NCBI GenBank assembly: GCA_026392455.1
Contig: JAPLCB010000008.1
Span: 124,001-188,000, forward strand
Direction: 5' to 3'
DNA: 64,000 nt
DNA from: Propionibacteriales bacterium
GTDB taxonomy: Bacteria > Actinomycetota > Actinomycetes > Propionibacteriales > Nocardioidaceae
Below, one piece after another: positions 33,972 through 44,492 of the stretch (its first letter is position 1; each line of letters starts with the position of its first letter). The notes under the pieces are model-generated. The model ran no database searches. It worked only from the letters and a program-made list of their open reading frames with translations, and was not told the origin of the DNA. The position numbers and the translations under genes are program-made.

Positions 33972-35261
33972 GTGATCCGTTCGAAGCTCGTCCACGACAG
34001 TCTCGGCATCCCCGACCCGCTCCGCCGGGCACGGATCGTGAAGGACCTCGACTCCGTGACCACGGTCGGCACCGAAGCCGACCCGGCCGACGTCGGGATG
34101 ACCCGCGACAACGTCGAGGCGATCTGGAAAGCCGTCAAGAGCCTCTACCGCTCCGGCATCCACCCGGCTGTCAGCCTCTGCGTGCGCCGGGAGGGGCAGG
34201 TCGTCCTCGACCGCGCGATCGGGCACGCCCGGGGCAACGGCCCCAGCGACCACCCGGATGCAGCCAAGGTGCTGGCCACCCCCGAGACCCCGTTCTGCAT
34301 CTTCTCCGCGTCCAAGGGAACCACCGCGACGCTGATCCACAAGCTCGACGAGAAGGGCCTGCTGCACATCGGCGACCCCGTCGCGGAGTACCTGCCCGAG
34401 TTCGCCCGCAACGGGAAGTCGAACATCACCATCGGGCACGTCCTGTCCCACCGATCCGGCATCCCGAACGCACCCAAGGACGCCCTGAACTTCGACAACA
34501 TCGATGACTACGAGCTCCAGCGTGAGTTCATGTACAACGCCAAGCCACTGTCGCGCGCCGGGACCAAGCAGTCGTACCACGCCGTCACCGGGGGCAGCCT
34601 GCTCGGTGAGGTCGTCCGCGAGATCACCGGCCGCGGCATCCGCGAGGTGCTCGCCGAAGAGCTCCTCGACCCGCTCGGCTTCCGTTGGATGAACTACGGG
34701 GTCGCAGCCGAGGACCTCGGCAAGGTCGGCCTGAATTACCCCACCGGACCGACCCCGATCCCGCCGCTGAGCACCTTCCTGACCCGCGCCCTGGGGGTCC
34801 ACCCCGACGAGGCCACCCGGATGTCGAACGACCCGCGGTTCCTCTCGGCCGTCCTCCCGGCCGCGAACGGAGTCGCTACCGCGAACGAGCTCGGACGGTT
34901 CTACGAGATGCTGCGCTGCGGCGGTGAGCTCGACGGTGTCCGGGTCCTCGAGGAACGCACCATCCGACGCGCCCGGGTCGCCCAGTCCCACCTCGAGGTG
35001 GACGGGAGCCTCGGCCTCCCGATCGCGTTCAGCTACGGGTACATGCTCGGCGGCAAGGTGCTCAGCCTCTACGGCCCCAACACGACCAAGGCGTTCGGCC
35101 ACCTCGGCTGGATCAACATCATGGGATGGGCCGACCCCGAGCGCGCACTGTCGGTCGGGTTGATCACCACCGGCAAGTCGGTGGTCTACCCCGAGGTCGC
35201 GCGCTTCTGGGAGATCGGGCACCGGATCGGCCTGGAGGCCCGAGCGGACCGACGCCGTTGA
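33972..35261 (+). CDS. Serine hydrolase, beta-lactamase/esterase class C family
   Basis: The 429-residue protein has the SxxK nucleophile motif in FSASKGTTATLIH, the second motif Tyr region around SYHAVTGG, and the family block HVLSHRSGIP. The C-terminal HLGWINIMGW resembles the H-G third motif. No signal peptide is seen, so a cytoplasmic esterase is more likely than a cell-wall enzyme. The stop codon lies inside the first unit of the 44-bp tandem repeat that follows. Expression appears to start from the upstream repeat. Confidence 0.85.
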   Translation: MIRSKLVHDSLGIPDPLRRARIVKDLDSVTTVGTEADPADVGMTRDNVEAIWKAVKSLYRSGIHPAVSLCVRREGQVVLDRAIGHARGNGPSDHPDAAKVLATPETPFCIFSASKGTTATLIHKLDEKGLLHIGDPVAEYLPEFARNGKSNITIGHVLSHRSGIPNAPKDALNFDNIDDYELQREFMYNAKPLSRAGTKQSYHAVTGGSLLGEVVREITGRGIREVLAEELLDPLGFRWMNYGVAAEDLGKVGLNYPTGPTPIPPLSTFLTRALGVHPDEATRMSNDPRFLSAVLPAANGVATANELGRFYEMLRCGGELDGVRVLEERTIRRARVAQSHLEVDGSLGLPIAFSYGYMLGGKVLSLYGPNTTKAFGHLGWINIMGWADPERALSVGLITTGKSVVYPEVARFWEIGHRIGLEARADRRR

Positions 35262-35425
35262 GGTGCGGCCGCGCTAGCGGTCGCCTCGAGAACCCTGCGG
35301 GTTGAGGTGCGGCCGCGCTAGCGGTCGCCTCGAGAACCCTGCGGGTTGAGGTGCGGCCGCGCTAGCGGTCGCCTCGTGAACCCTGCGGGTTGAGGTGCGG
35401 CCGCGCTAGCGGTCGCCTCGAAACC
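35257..35425. repeat. 44-bp tandem palindromic repeat, three full units and one partial
   Basis: Units start at 35257, 35301, 35345 and 35389. Each reads GTTGAGGTGCGGCCGCGCTA then GCGGTCGCCTCG and a spacer with AACCCTGCGG. The units are nearly identical (one base change in the third). The core CCGCGCTAGCGG is a hairpin. Near-identity points to recent tandem expansion. The first unit contains the upstream gene's stop codon. Confidence 0.9.
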
Positions 35426-35452
35426 AGGTGACGACCGCCCCGAGGTACCACC

Positions 35453-35488
35453 AGGTTTCGAGGCAGGACTTCGTCCTGCGCCGCAACC
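35453..35488. repeat. Inverted-orientation GGTTTCGAGG...CAACC unit
   Basis: GGTTTCGAGGCAGGACTTCGTCCTGCGCCGCAACC carries a perfect CAGGAC/GTCCTG inner stem and outer GGTT/AACC pairing. It is the reverse orientation of the neighbouring units and lies just upstream of the sirtuin gene. Confidence 0.7.
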
Positions 35489-35509
35489 AGCAGCGTGGAC
35501 AATGAAGGG

Positions 35510-36337
35510 GTGACGAGCCCGTTCCGGACCCAGGAGGCGATGGCGGACGTCCTGGGCGACCGGCGCTGGTTGGTGCTCACCGGCGCTGGCGTGTCCACCG
35601 ACTCCGGCATCCCCGACTACCGCGGTCCGGGGGCACCGGTCCGCCGACCGATGAACTTCGCCGAGTTCCGTCGTACGCCGCAGGCGCGGCAGCGCTACTG
35701 GGCCCGCGCGTACCTGGGCTGGTCGGCGATGGGGACGGCCCGGCCCAACCTCAGCCACCGGGCCCTGGTCGACCTCCAGGCCGACGGCCGGCTCACCGGT
35801 CTGATCACCCAGAACGTCGACGGGCTCCACCGGGCCGCCGGTCACCGCGACGTCGTCGACCTGCACGGTCGGCTCGACACCGTGATCTGCCTGGACTGCG
35901 AGCAGACCTCGCCCCGTACCGAGCTCCAGGAGCGTCTGCGGGTGCTGAACCCTGGCTTCACCGCGGACGACCTGCTGATCCTGCCCGACGGGGACGTCGC
36001 TCTGGACGAGACCGCCGCCTTCGAGGTCGCTGCCTGCGAGCACTGCGGGGGCCCGTTGAAGCCCGACGTCACCTTCTTCGGCGAGAACGTTCCGGCAGAA
36101 CGGGTCCAGCACTGCCAGCAGCTGGTCGACCAGGCCGAGGCGCTGGTGGTGCTGGGTTCGTCCCTCCAGGTGTTCAGCGGACGACGGTTCGTGAAGCAGG
36201 CGCACGCGCGCGGCATCCCGATCGTGATCGTGAACCGGGGCGAGACGCGGGGCGACGACCTCGCGACGCTGAAGCTCGACACCGGCTGCGCCGAGGCGCT
36301 GACGGACTACGCGACGTTCGGGACCAGAGCGGTCTGA
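35510..36337 (+). CDS. Sir2-family NAD-dependent protein deacylase
   Basis: The 275-residue sirtuin has the NAD motifs GAGVSTDSGIPDYRGPG and TQNVDGLHRAAG, catalytic His119 in DLHGRLD, zinc Cys pairs CLDC and CEHC, and GSSLQVFSG. It removes acyl groups from lysines. The GTG at 35510 has GACAAT six bases upstream; an in-frame GTG at 35495 is the alternative. Its 3' end overlaps the convergent small gene by 31 bases. Confidence 0.93.
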   Translation: MTSPFRTQEAMADVLGDRRWLVLTGAGVSTDSGIPDYRGPGAPVRRPMNFAEFRRTPQARQRYWARAYLGWSAMGTARPNLSHRALVDLQADGRLTGLITQNVDGLHRAAGHRDVVDLHGRLDTVICLDCEQTSPRTELQERLRVLNPGFTADDLLILPDGDVALDETAAFEVAACEHCGGPLKPDVTFFGENVPAERVQHCQQLVDQAEALVVLGSSLQVFSGRRFVKQAHARGIPIVIVNRGETRGDDLATLKLDTGCAEALTDYATFGTRAV

Positions 36338-36591
36338 CGCGGGCCGGGCATCGGACGGGCGTCACTGTCGGCGGCCGGCTCCTCGCCGACGCCCTGGACC
36401 CGAACGACGGCGATCCGGTCGAGCCGGACCACGACGTGGGTCGTCCCGTCCTCGAGCACCACGCCTTGGCTGTCCGAGGCAACCACGCGGCCGCTGACCC
36501 ACGCTCCCTCGACCAGCAGGTCGACGCACGAGCCCTCGTGGTGGGCCCGGTCCAGTGCGGTCCCGATCGTGTACAACATCGACGTCTGCAC
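36307..36591 (-). CDS. Small conserved hypothetical, Sm-like beta-rich protein
   Basis: The 94-residue protein has alternating beta-rich text (CVDLLVEGAWVSGRVVASDSQGVVLEDG, HVVVRLDRIAVVRVQ) reminiscent of an Sm/SH3-like fold, followed by a Pro/Arg tail. The GTG at 36591 is chosen because GGAGGG lies about eight bases upstream. Function unknown. Confidence 0.6.
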   Translation of the reverse strand: MQTSMLYTIGTALDRAHHEGSCVDLLVEGAWVSGRVVASDSQGVVLEDGTTHVVVRLDRIAVVRVQGVGEEPAADSDARPMPGPRQTALVPNVA

Positions 36592-36678
36592 GGCTCTGCC
36601 CTCCTTGGCACCTGGTGCTTGGCGTACCACTCTCGCCGAGGACAGCCGGACCAGGCGACCGTTTCGCGAGGTTCGGGA

Positions 36679-37587
36679 CTAAGGACCCGGTGTGATCGAC
36701 ACCTTCGGCTTGCGGCGGGTCACCAGGACGCCGACGATGCACAGGGCTCCGCCGAGGAACGCCAGCGGCGGCGGCACCTCGTCGAGAAGCAGCCAGGCCA
36801 TCCCGGCGGCGATCACCGGCACCAGGAACGTCGTCAGCGACTGCTTGCCGGCGTCGGTGTGCCGCAGCGCGAACGCCCACGTGCTGAAGGCGAGCGCCGT
36901 CGGGAACAACCCCAGGTACCCGATCCAGAGCACCGTGTCCGCCGACCCGTGGTCGACGACGTCCACCAGGTCGCCGGCCCACGGGAGGCAGACGACCACG
37001 CCGATCCAGCAGGCGTAGGTCGTCACCTCCAGACCCGAGAGCCGTCGGAGCAGCACCTTCTGGCAGACGACCCCGATGGCATACGTCGCAGCGGCCAGGA
37101 GCGCGAGCAGCACACCGTCGAGGTCCGAACCACCGTCCCCACGCAGGGCGCTCCCGATCACCACCACGCCGGCGAAGGAGATCGCCATCCCGACCAGCAG
37201 CCACCCGGTGAGCCTCTCGCCCAGGAACAACGCCGCCAGGAAGGCGATCAGGATCGGGCCGACCTGGACGACCATCGCCGCCGTCGCAGCATCGATCTTC
37301 TGCTCACTGGCGTTCAGGGCCAGGTTGTAGATCCCGAACCAGGCGATCCCGCAACCGAGGAGCAGGAGCACCTCCTGACCGGTGAACCTGCTCCGCGACG
37401 ACCTCACCAGCAGCAGCGAGAGCGCCACGGCGGCGATCAGCAGCCGCCCCAGCGACAGCGCCCCCGGGCTGACGTCGTGGCCGAGGTGCCGGATCGCGAC
37501 GAAGGCCGAGGCCCACAGCACCAGCGTGACCGCGATCGCTGCCGGCGGCTGCCAGGTCGGCGGGGCGGCACTCGGATTCGTGGTCAC
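36679..37587 (-). CDS. EamA/DMT-superfamily transporter
   Basis: The 302-residue protein has about ten hydrophobic helices and the duplicated EamA fold, with WASAFVAIRHLG near the start and the second-half FLGGALCIVGVLV at the end. EamA proteins export metabolites or amino acids. Substrate cannot be told. Start GTG. Confidence 0.88.
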   Translation of the reverse strand: MTTNPSAAPPTWQPPAAIAVTLVLWASAFVAIRHLGHDVSPGALSLGRLLIAAVALSLLLVRSSRSRFTGQEVLLLLGCGIAWFGIYNLALNASEQKIDAATAAMVVQVGPILIAFLAALFLGERLTGWLLVGMAISFAGVVVIGSALRGDGGSDLDGVLLALLAAATYAIGVVCQKVLLRRLSGLEVTTYACWIGVVVCLPWAGDLVDVVDHGSADTVLWIGYLGLFPTALAFSTWAFALRHTDAGKQSLTTFLVPVIAAGMAWLLLDEVPPPLAFLGGALCIVGVLVTRRKPKVSITPGP

Positions 37588-37704
37588 CCGACGAATCTAG
37601 GGGGCAGCGCCGGCATCGGGCACGCGGTTTTCCGCCGTCCACCCGCCAGATCCGGACAACGTGTCGACGTGACCCGACCGCGCAGAGGTGCAACCCTGTC
37701 CCCC

Positions 37705-38382
37705 ATGACCGCCGACGTCCAGCGCCAGCGCCGCGCCCTGCTCGCCATCGTCGCCGTGGTGGCGCTGATCGGCCTCGGCGGCGTCACCATCGCCCTCCTC
37801 GCCGACGACGGCGGGGACCCGACAGCGGTCGGAGCCCCGGGCGTTTCGGTCGACCCGCTCAGCGCCGAGGGCCAGTGCGGTTCCGACCGGGTCGCCCGCT
37901 ACGCGATCGCCTTCAACCGACCAGCTCGGCTGACGGCCACAGCAGCAGCAGCGCCGTGGGTCCGTCCGGGCGAGACGACGCGGTCGACCAGCTCCGGCGA
38001 GTCCGGAAAGCTGGTCACCATCGGCAGACCTGCCGAGCCTCCGCGCGAGGTCCTCACCTTGCGCAAGGGCGCCCGCGGCTGGCAGATCGAGCAGACGACG
38101 GCGTGCCTGGACGCGACACCGGCGGGCAGTCCCTGCGCACCCGAGCGATTGACGGTCAAGGGTGTCGGCTACCGACGCGAACCACAACCGGCGGGCGTCC
38201 CGGGCGGCGTCGCGGCGTACGTCGGCCAGGCAACGCTGCAGGTCTGCGTCGAGGGCAAGTTCGTCTCCCGCGGAAGCATCGCCCCGGTCACGGTCTACAC
38301 AGCCAACGAGCAAGCTGCCAGCGACGGGGTGGTACTCGTCGAGGACGACGAACCGCCGTACTGGTTCGTGCCGGTGCGCTGA
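37705..38382 (+). CDS. Membrane-anchored protein of unknown function
   Basis: The 225-residue protein has a single N-terminal helix (about residues 10-32, LLAIVAVVALIGLGGVTIALLA) and an exported domain with four Cys spaced as two probable disulfides (GQCGSD, TACLD, SPCAPE, LQVCVE). The C-terminus ends PPYWFVPVR. No family recognised. It converges with the ybjN gene. Confidence 0.65.
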   Translation: MTADVQRQRRALLAIVAVVALIGLGGVTIALLADDGGDPTAVGAPGVSVDPLSAEGQCGSDRVARYAIAFNRPARLTATAAAAPWVRPGETTRSTSSGESGKLVTIGRPAEPPREVLTLRKGARGWQIEQTTACLDATPAGSPCAPERLTVKGVGYRREPQPAGVPGGVAAYVGQATLQVCVEGKFVSRGSIAPVTVYTANEQAASDGVVLVEDDEPPYWFVPVR

Positions 38383-38383
38383 C

Positions 38384-38878
38384 TCAGTCCGCCGGACCGG
38401 ACTCCAGCCAACCGCGGAACGCGTCCAGGTTCGCCGTCGACTCACCCTTCGCGATCCGCCAGTCCCACTCCTTGCGGATCGCCGTGGCGAACCCCAGCTC
38501 GAGCAGGACGTTGAACGACTCGTCGGCGTAGGTCAGCACCGACCCCAGGAGACGATCGATCTCGTCGGCGCTGACCACGCTCAACGGCAGACGGGCGTCC
38601 AGGAACAGGTCCCCCACAGCGTCGAGCGCGAAGGCGACCCCGAACATCTTCATGTTCCGCTCCAGCATCCAGCGGTAGACGGCCTCGAAGTTCTCGTCCG
38701 GCTTGCGGCAGACGAAGGCGTGCACGCTCAGGGCGTGCGGCCCGACCTCGAGACGGACCGGGGTCTGCAGCTTGCGCTCGCCGGGAAGCACCACGTCGAA
38801 GACGCCCGGGGTGAGTTCCTCCCAGTCCAGCTCGCCATCGATCAGGACCGTGCGGAGCACGGCGGCCGGGTCGGTCAT
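38384..38878 (-). CDS. YbjN domain protein, type III secretion chaperone-like fold
   Basis: The 164-residue protein has the YbjN hallmarks [34 protein letters not shown] and [19 protein letters not shown]. It overlaps mshA by four bases. The same pair (mshA then a YbjN protein) is adjacent in mycobacteria (Rv0486-Rv0487). Function is unclear; a link to mycothiol synthesis rests on context only. Confidence 0.88.
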   Translation of the reverse strand: MTDPAAVLRTVLIDGELDWEELTPGVFDVVLPGERKLQTPVRLEVGPHALSVHAFVCRKPDENFEAVYRWMLERNMKMFGVAFALDAVGDLFLDARLPLSVVSADEIDRLLGSVLTYADESFNVLLELGFATAIRKEWDWRIAKGESTANLDAFRGWLESGPAD

Positions 38879-40164
38879 CGGGAAGCCTCCACGGCGAGCA
38901 GCTGACGGGCACGTTCGTAGACAGCCAAGGTCGCGTCCGCGGTCCGCTCCCAGCTGAACCCGGCAGCCTGCGCGACCGCACCGACGGACAGAGCAGCCCG
39001 GAGCGCCGGCTGGTCGATCACCGTGGCGAAGACCCGGGCGTAGTCCACCGGGTCGTGGCCCTCGACCAGGAACCCCGACTGCCCGTCGACGACGGCCGTG
39101 GTGAGGCCACCGACCGCGGCGGCCACCACCGGCGTACCGACTGCCTGGGCCTCGACGGCCACCAGGCCAAAGCTCTCGTTGTACGACGGCACGCAGACCA
39201 GGGTCGCTGCGGCGTACCAGTCGACGAGCTCGTCACGACGGACCGGCGGCACGAACCGGACCAGGTCGTCGATGCCCAGGGAACGGGCCAGCTCGGCCAA
39301 CGCCTCGGGATGCTCCAGGCCGCTCCCCGAAGGCCCCCCGATCACGGCGACCACCAGACGGTGGCGCAGCGCCGGATCCCGACGGACCAGCTCGGCCGCC
39401 GCACGCAGCAGCACGTCGGGAGCCTTCAGCGGCTGGATCCGGCCCACGAACGCCAGCACCTCGGCGTCCTGCCGCAGCCCCAACCGGGCGCGCGCCGCGG
39501 CCATCGACGTCGGCCGGAAAGCTTCGAGGTCCACGCCCGGGTGCACGATCTCGACGCGGCCCGGGTCAGCGTCGTAGCAGTTGATCAGGTCCTTGGCCTC
39601 GTCGACGGTGTTCGCGATCAGCATGTCCGCCGCCGCGACCACCTGCTCCTCGCCGATCACCCGTGCCTGCGGCTCGGGCAGATCGCCCTCCGCCAGCAGA
39701 CCGTTCTTGACCTTCGCCATGGTGTGCATCGTGTGGACCAGCGGGACGCCCCACCGGTCCCGTGCCAGCGCACCCACCTGACCGGAGAGCCAGTAGTGGC
39801 TGTGCACGATGTCGTAGTGGCCGAGGTCGAACTGGGCCTCGGTCCGCAGCACCTCGCGGGCGAACGCGCAGAGCTGGCCGGGCAGCTCGTCCTTGGCCAA
39901 CCCCTCGAACGGTCCGGCCACCACGTGGCGCACGTTGACCCCCGGCGCGAACGGGACCAGCGCCGGTAGCTGCGAGTCGGTGGCGCGGGTGAAGATGTCG
40001 ACCTCGATGCCCCGCTCCGCCAGCCGGCGGGCGACCTCGGTGACGTACACGTTCATCCCGCCAGCGTCCCCGGTACCCGGCTGCTCCAGCGGTGAGGTGT
40101 GCAGGCTGATCATGGCCAGCCGTCGCAAAGTCGACGGACGGACGTCACGTACGTCACCGTTCAT
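38875..40164 (-). CDS. mshA: D-inositol-3-phosphate glycosyltransferase (mycothiol pathway)
   Basis: The 429-residue GT4 enzyme has the MshA N-terminal acceptor region [33 protein letters not shown], the donor-site [15 protein letters not shown] and the EX7E motif [13 protein letters not shown]. It transfers GlcNAc from UDP-GlcNAc to 1L-myo-inositol-1-phosphate, the first step of mycothiol synthesis. It heads the mshA-ybjN operon. This is strong evidence for an actinobacterium. Confidence 0.95.
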   Translation of the reverse strand: MNGDVRDVRPSTLRRLAMISLHTSPLEQPGTGDAGGMNVYVTEVARRLAERGIEVDIFTRATDSQLPALVPFAPGVNVRHVVAGPFEGLAKDELPGQLCAFAREVLRTEAQFDLGHYDIVHSHYWLSGQVGALARDRWGVPLVHTMHTMAKVKNGLLAEGDLPEPQARVIGEEQVVAAADMLIANTVDEAKDLINCYDADPGRVEIVHPGVDLEAFRPTSMAAARARLGLRQDAEVLAFVGRIQPLKAPDVLLRAAAELVRRDPALRHRLVVAVIGGPSGSGLEHPEALAELARSLGIDDLVRFVPPVRRDELVDWYAAATLVCVPSYNESFGLVAVEAQAVGTPVVAAAVGGLTTAVVDGQSGFLVEGHDPVDYARVFATVIDQPALRAALSVGAVAQAAGFSWERTADATLAVYERARQLLAVEASR

Positions 40165-40269
40165 CGTTCACCTCCGCCTGCGACAACCACCGACCATTGT
40201 GGCCCATTCCCCGTGACACCATGTTCGCCGATGACCCCTCGGGGTCCTCCGAGGAGTCCAGGAGAGCCC

Positions 40270-41028
40270 ATGAGCACCCAGCACCACCCCGTCGCCGTCG
40301 TCACCGGCGCCAGCAGCGGCATCGGCGAGGCGACCGCACGCGCACTGGCCGGTGCCGGGTACCGCGTCGTCTGTGCTGCCCGGCGTACCGACCGGATCAC
40401 GGCGCTCACCGAGGAGATCGGCGGAACGGCGGTGACCTGCGACGTCACCGACGCAGGGTCGGTCACCGCCCTGGCGGAGGTCGTCGGTCCGCGCCTGGAC
40501 GTCCTGGTGAACAACGCCGGGGGTGCCTTCGGTGCGGATCGGGTGGAGGGCGCCGACCTCGACCAGTGGCGCCAGATGTACGAGGTCAACGTCCTCGGGG
40601 TCGTCCGGGTGACCCAAGCCCTGCTGCCGGCCCTGCGCGCCTCGCGATCGCCGTTGATCGTGAACGTCGGGTCGACGGCCGGACAGGTGGCCTACGTCGC
40701 CGGGGGCGGGTACACCGCCGCGAAGCACGGGCTGCACGCGGTGAGCCAGACGATGCGGCTGGAGCTCAACGGCGAACCGGTCCGGGTCACCGAGATCGTG
40801 CCCGGCATGGTGCACACCCCGGAGTTCTCGCTGGTCAGGTTCGGCGACCAGGCACGTGCCGATGCCGTGTACGCCGACGTCGACGGCCCGTTGGTGGCCG
40901 CTGACGTCGCCGAAGCCGTTCGCTGGGTGGCGAGCCTGCCGCGGCACGTGAACGTCGACGAGCTCGTGCTGCGCCCCGTCGCCCAGGCCGCGCAGCACCA
41001 GCTCCACCGCGGCCCGATCTTCCGTTGA
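40270..41028 (+). CDS. Short-chain dehydrogenase/reductase
   Basis: The 252-residue classical SDR has TGASSGIGEATARAL, the NNAG motif in LVNNAGGAFG, catalytic Ser in VGSTAGQV and YTAAK with Tyr and Lys. The C-terminal PGMVHTPEF is typical. It uses NAD(P)H on an unknown carbonyl or alcohol. ATG follows AGGAGAG. Unlike the SDR at 23054, its catalytic tetrad is intact. Confidence 0.9.
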   Translation: MSTQHHPVAVVTGASSGIGEATARALAGAGYRVVCAARRTDRITALTEEIGGTAVTCDVTDAGSVTALAEVVGPRLDVLVNNAGGAFGADRVEGADLDQWRQMYEVNVLGVVRVTQALLPALRASRSPLIVNVGSTAGQVAYVAGGGYTAAKHGLHAVSQTMRLELNGEPVRVTEIVPGMVHTPEFSLVRFGDQARADAVYADVDGPLVAADVAEAVRWVASLPRHVNVDELVLRPVAQAAQHQLHRGPIFR

Positions 41029-41046
41029 GTCAGGCCCAACACGCCC

Positions 41047-41112
41047 TTGAGTCGGGCCTTCCGCGCGCTTGAGCTCGTGGTCCGCGCGCAAAACGCCCTA
41101 CTCGTGCGCGCG
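41047..41112. repeat. Intergenic repeat element (copy 2)
   Basis: The first 27 bases (TTGAGTCGGGCCT then TCCGCGCGCTTGAG) differ from the element at 18957 in three positions. GCCCTACTCGTGCGCGCGG near 41089-41107 matches its right arm with two changes. It separates the convergent SDR and amidase genes. Confidence 0.55.
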
Positions 41113-41123
41113 GCAGGCCCTTC

Positions 41124-41933
41124 TCAACGGTGCAGGTAGGTGCGGATCCCGAGGACGACGGCCGACGCGTAGACCGCCCGGCCGTCGCTGCTCTTCATGA
41201 GCGCGGCGTCCTGGTGGTTGCGCATGTTGCCGAGCTCGATCATCGCGATCGGCACGTCGGACAGGTTCAGCGTGCCGAGGTCGGACCGCTTCACCAGCCC
41301 GGTGCCGCCGGCGAGGTACGTCGACCGCGGAACGTTGCGCTGGTCGAGCCCGTAGCGCAGCGCCTTGGCCAGGCGCAGCGACCTCACGGCGATGTCGTCG
41401 GTCCACGGCGCCCGTGAGACCGGCGCGATCACGTGGAAACCGCGCGCCCCGGCCCGTGTGGACCCGTCACCGTGCAGGCTGACCTCCAGGACGGCGCCGA
41501 CGCTTCCCCCGAACGCTCCTCGCTTGTTGACGCACGGCCCCCAGAGTCGTTCGCTGTTGCTGGTCCTGGTCATCCGCACGGTCGCCCCGAGGGCCTCCAA
41601 CCGGCGCTTCACCCCGGTCGCCACCGCGAACGCGAAGGTCGACTCGGGATAGCCGGAGCTGGTCGCGGTCCCGGTGGTGTTGCACGGCTTGGTGAAGCCT
41701 CCGGCCGGGACCGGCCGGTTGATCTCGGTCGGGAAGTTGTGGTTGCCCAGCTGGTGCCCCGGGTCCAGGGCGATCCGGATCCCGGTGAGCGGGAGGGCCG
41801 CAGCCCGGGGCGCCGCCTCGTCGCGAGCCCCCGCGGCAGCCGGCTGACGTTCCGAGGCGGCCAGCGACGGCGCGAGCGCGACCAGCAGCCCGGCCGCGGC
41901 GAACGCGACCGCGAGGCCGCGGGCCCTGATCAA
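41124..41933 (-). CDS. N-acetylmuramoyl-L-alanine amidase (amidase_3), secreted
   Basis: The 269-residue protein has a signal peptide (about residues 1-26 ending LAPSLAASE) and a zinc amidase domain with IALDPGHQ, a Glu in YPESTFAFAV, SLHGDGS and IELGNMRN. It cleaves the bond between MurNAc and the stem peptide of peptidoglycan. TTG 41933 overlaps the phosphatase stop (TTGA), so the two form an operon. Confidence 0.88.
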   Translation of the reverse strand: MIRARGLAVAFAAAGLLVALAPSLAASERQPAAAGARDEAAPRAAALPLTGIRIALDPGHQLGNHNFPTEINRPVPAGGFTKPCNTTGTATSSGYPESTFAFAVATGVKRRLEALGATVRMTRTSNSERLWGPCVNKRGAFGGSVGAVLEVSLHGDGSTRAGARGFHVIAPVSRAPWTDDIAVRSLRLAKALRYGLDQRNVPRSTYLAGGTGLVKRSDLGTLNLSDVPIAMIELGNMRNHQDAALMKSSDGRAVYASAVVLGIRTYLHR

Positions 41934-42481
41934 CGACTCAGACCCTTCGCGATCTCCAGGACGGCCCCGTTGATCGCCGCCGCCGCGGCGGCATGCACCT
42001 CGGCACCGCGGCGGAACGGATCGGGGACGTCCTGCTCCACGGCCGCCGCTGCGGACCGGTGCGCACCGGCCCACTTGACCACCTCGCCGGGGGTGCGGAC
42101 GTCACTCATCGCCGCCAGCGCTGCGAACTCCAGGATCGTGAAGGTACGCCGCAGCGCACCGGGCGACTCGGAGAGCACCTGGGACCGCAGCTCGCGGGTG
42201 GCGGTCAGGATGAGGTCAGCGTCCTGGATCAGCTCGGGCGTCAGCTGGCGCGCCGCGAACCCGGTCGGGTCGCCGCCGTAGCCACGGAGCTCGGCGGAGG
42301 CGTACTTGCTCATGGCGTACCCGACCATGGCACCGACCCCCGCGCTGGAGACCTCGAACCGCCCCCGCGGGAGCCGCGCGGCCAGCAGCCGTTCACCCAC
42401 CGGCGAGCGGCAGACGTTGCCGATGCAGACGAACAGCACCCGGAACGTGGGCAGGCCAATTGGCGGTGGCAGGTCGGGCAC
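41930..42481 (-). CDS. Low-molecular-weight protein-tyrosine-phosphatase-like protein
   Basis: The 183-residue protein has the P-loop VLFVCIGNVCRSPVGERLL (CX5R) and the C-terminal DVPDPFRRGAE with the general-acid Asp. Such phosphatases in actinobacteria act on phosphotyrosine proteins or cell-wall/EPS kinases; arsenate reductase is the alternative. The GTG at 42481 is chosen because TATCGT lies seven bases upstream on the minus strand. The gene may connect to the tyrosine autokinase near 60 kb, which is inference. Confidence 0.85.
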   Translation of the reverse strand: MPDLPPPIGLPTFRVLFVCIGNVCRSPVGERLLAARLPRGRFEVSSAGVGAMVGYAMSKYASAELRGYGGDPTGFAARQLTPELIQDADLILTATRELRSQVLSESPGALRRTFTILEFAALAAMSDVRTPGEVVKWAGAHRSAAAAVEQDVPDPFRRGAEVHAAAAAAINGAVLEIAKGLSR

Positions 42482-42584
42482 GAGACTCACGATAGACTTC
42501 CACGTCGCCTTGCGGCGCACACCCCAGTCAAGAAGACCCGTAACGAGACCTGTCTCACCCCTGCCCGGAAGGCTCCACCAGCTC

Positions 42585-44489
<1,905 letters not shown>

Positions 44490-44492
44490 GAG

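Noticed and set aside
35257-35425. CRISPR array
   Set aside because: Units are contiguous and nearly identical with no variable spacers; this is a tandem repeat.
38300-38320. CGAGCAAGCT match to the promoter-like repeat
   Set aside because: It is a short chance match inside a coding sequence and lacks the rest of the unit.
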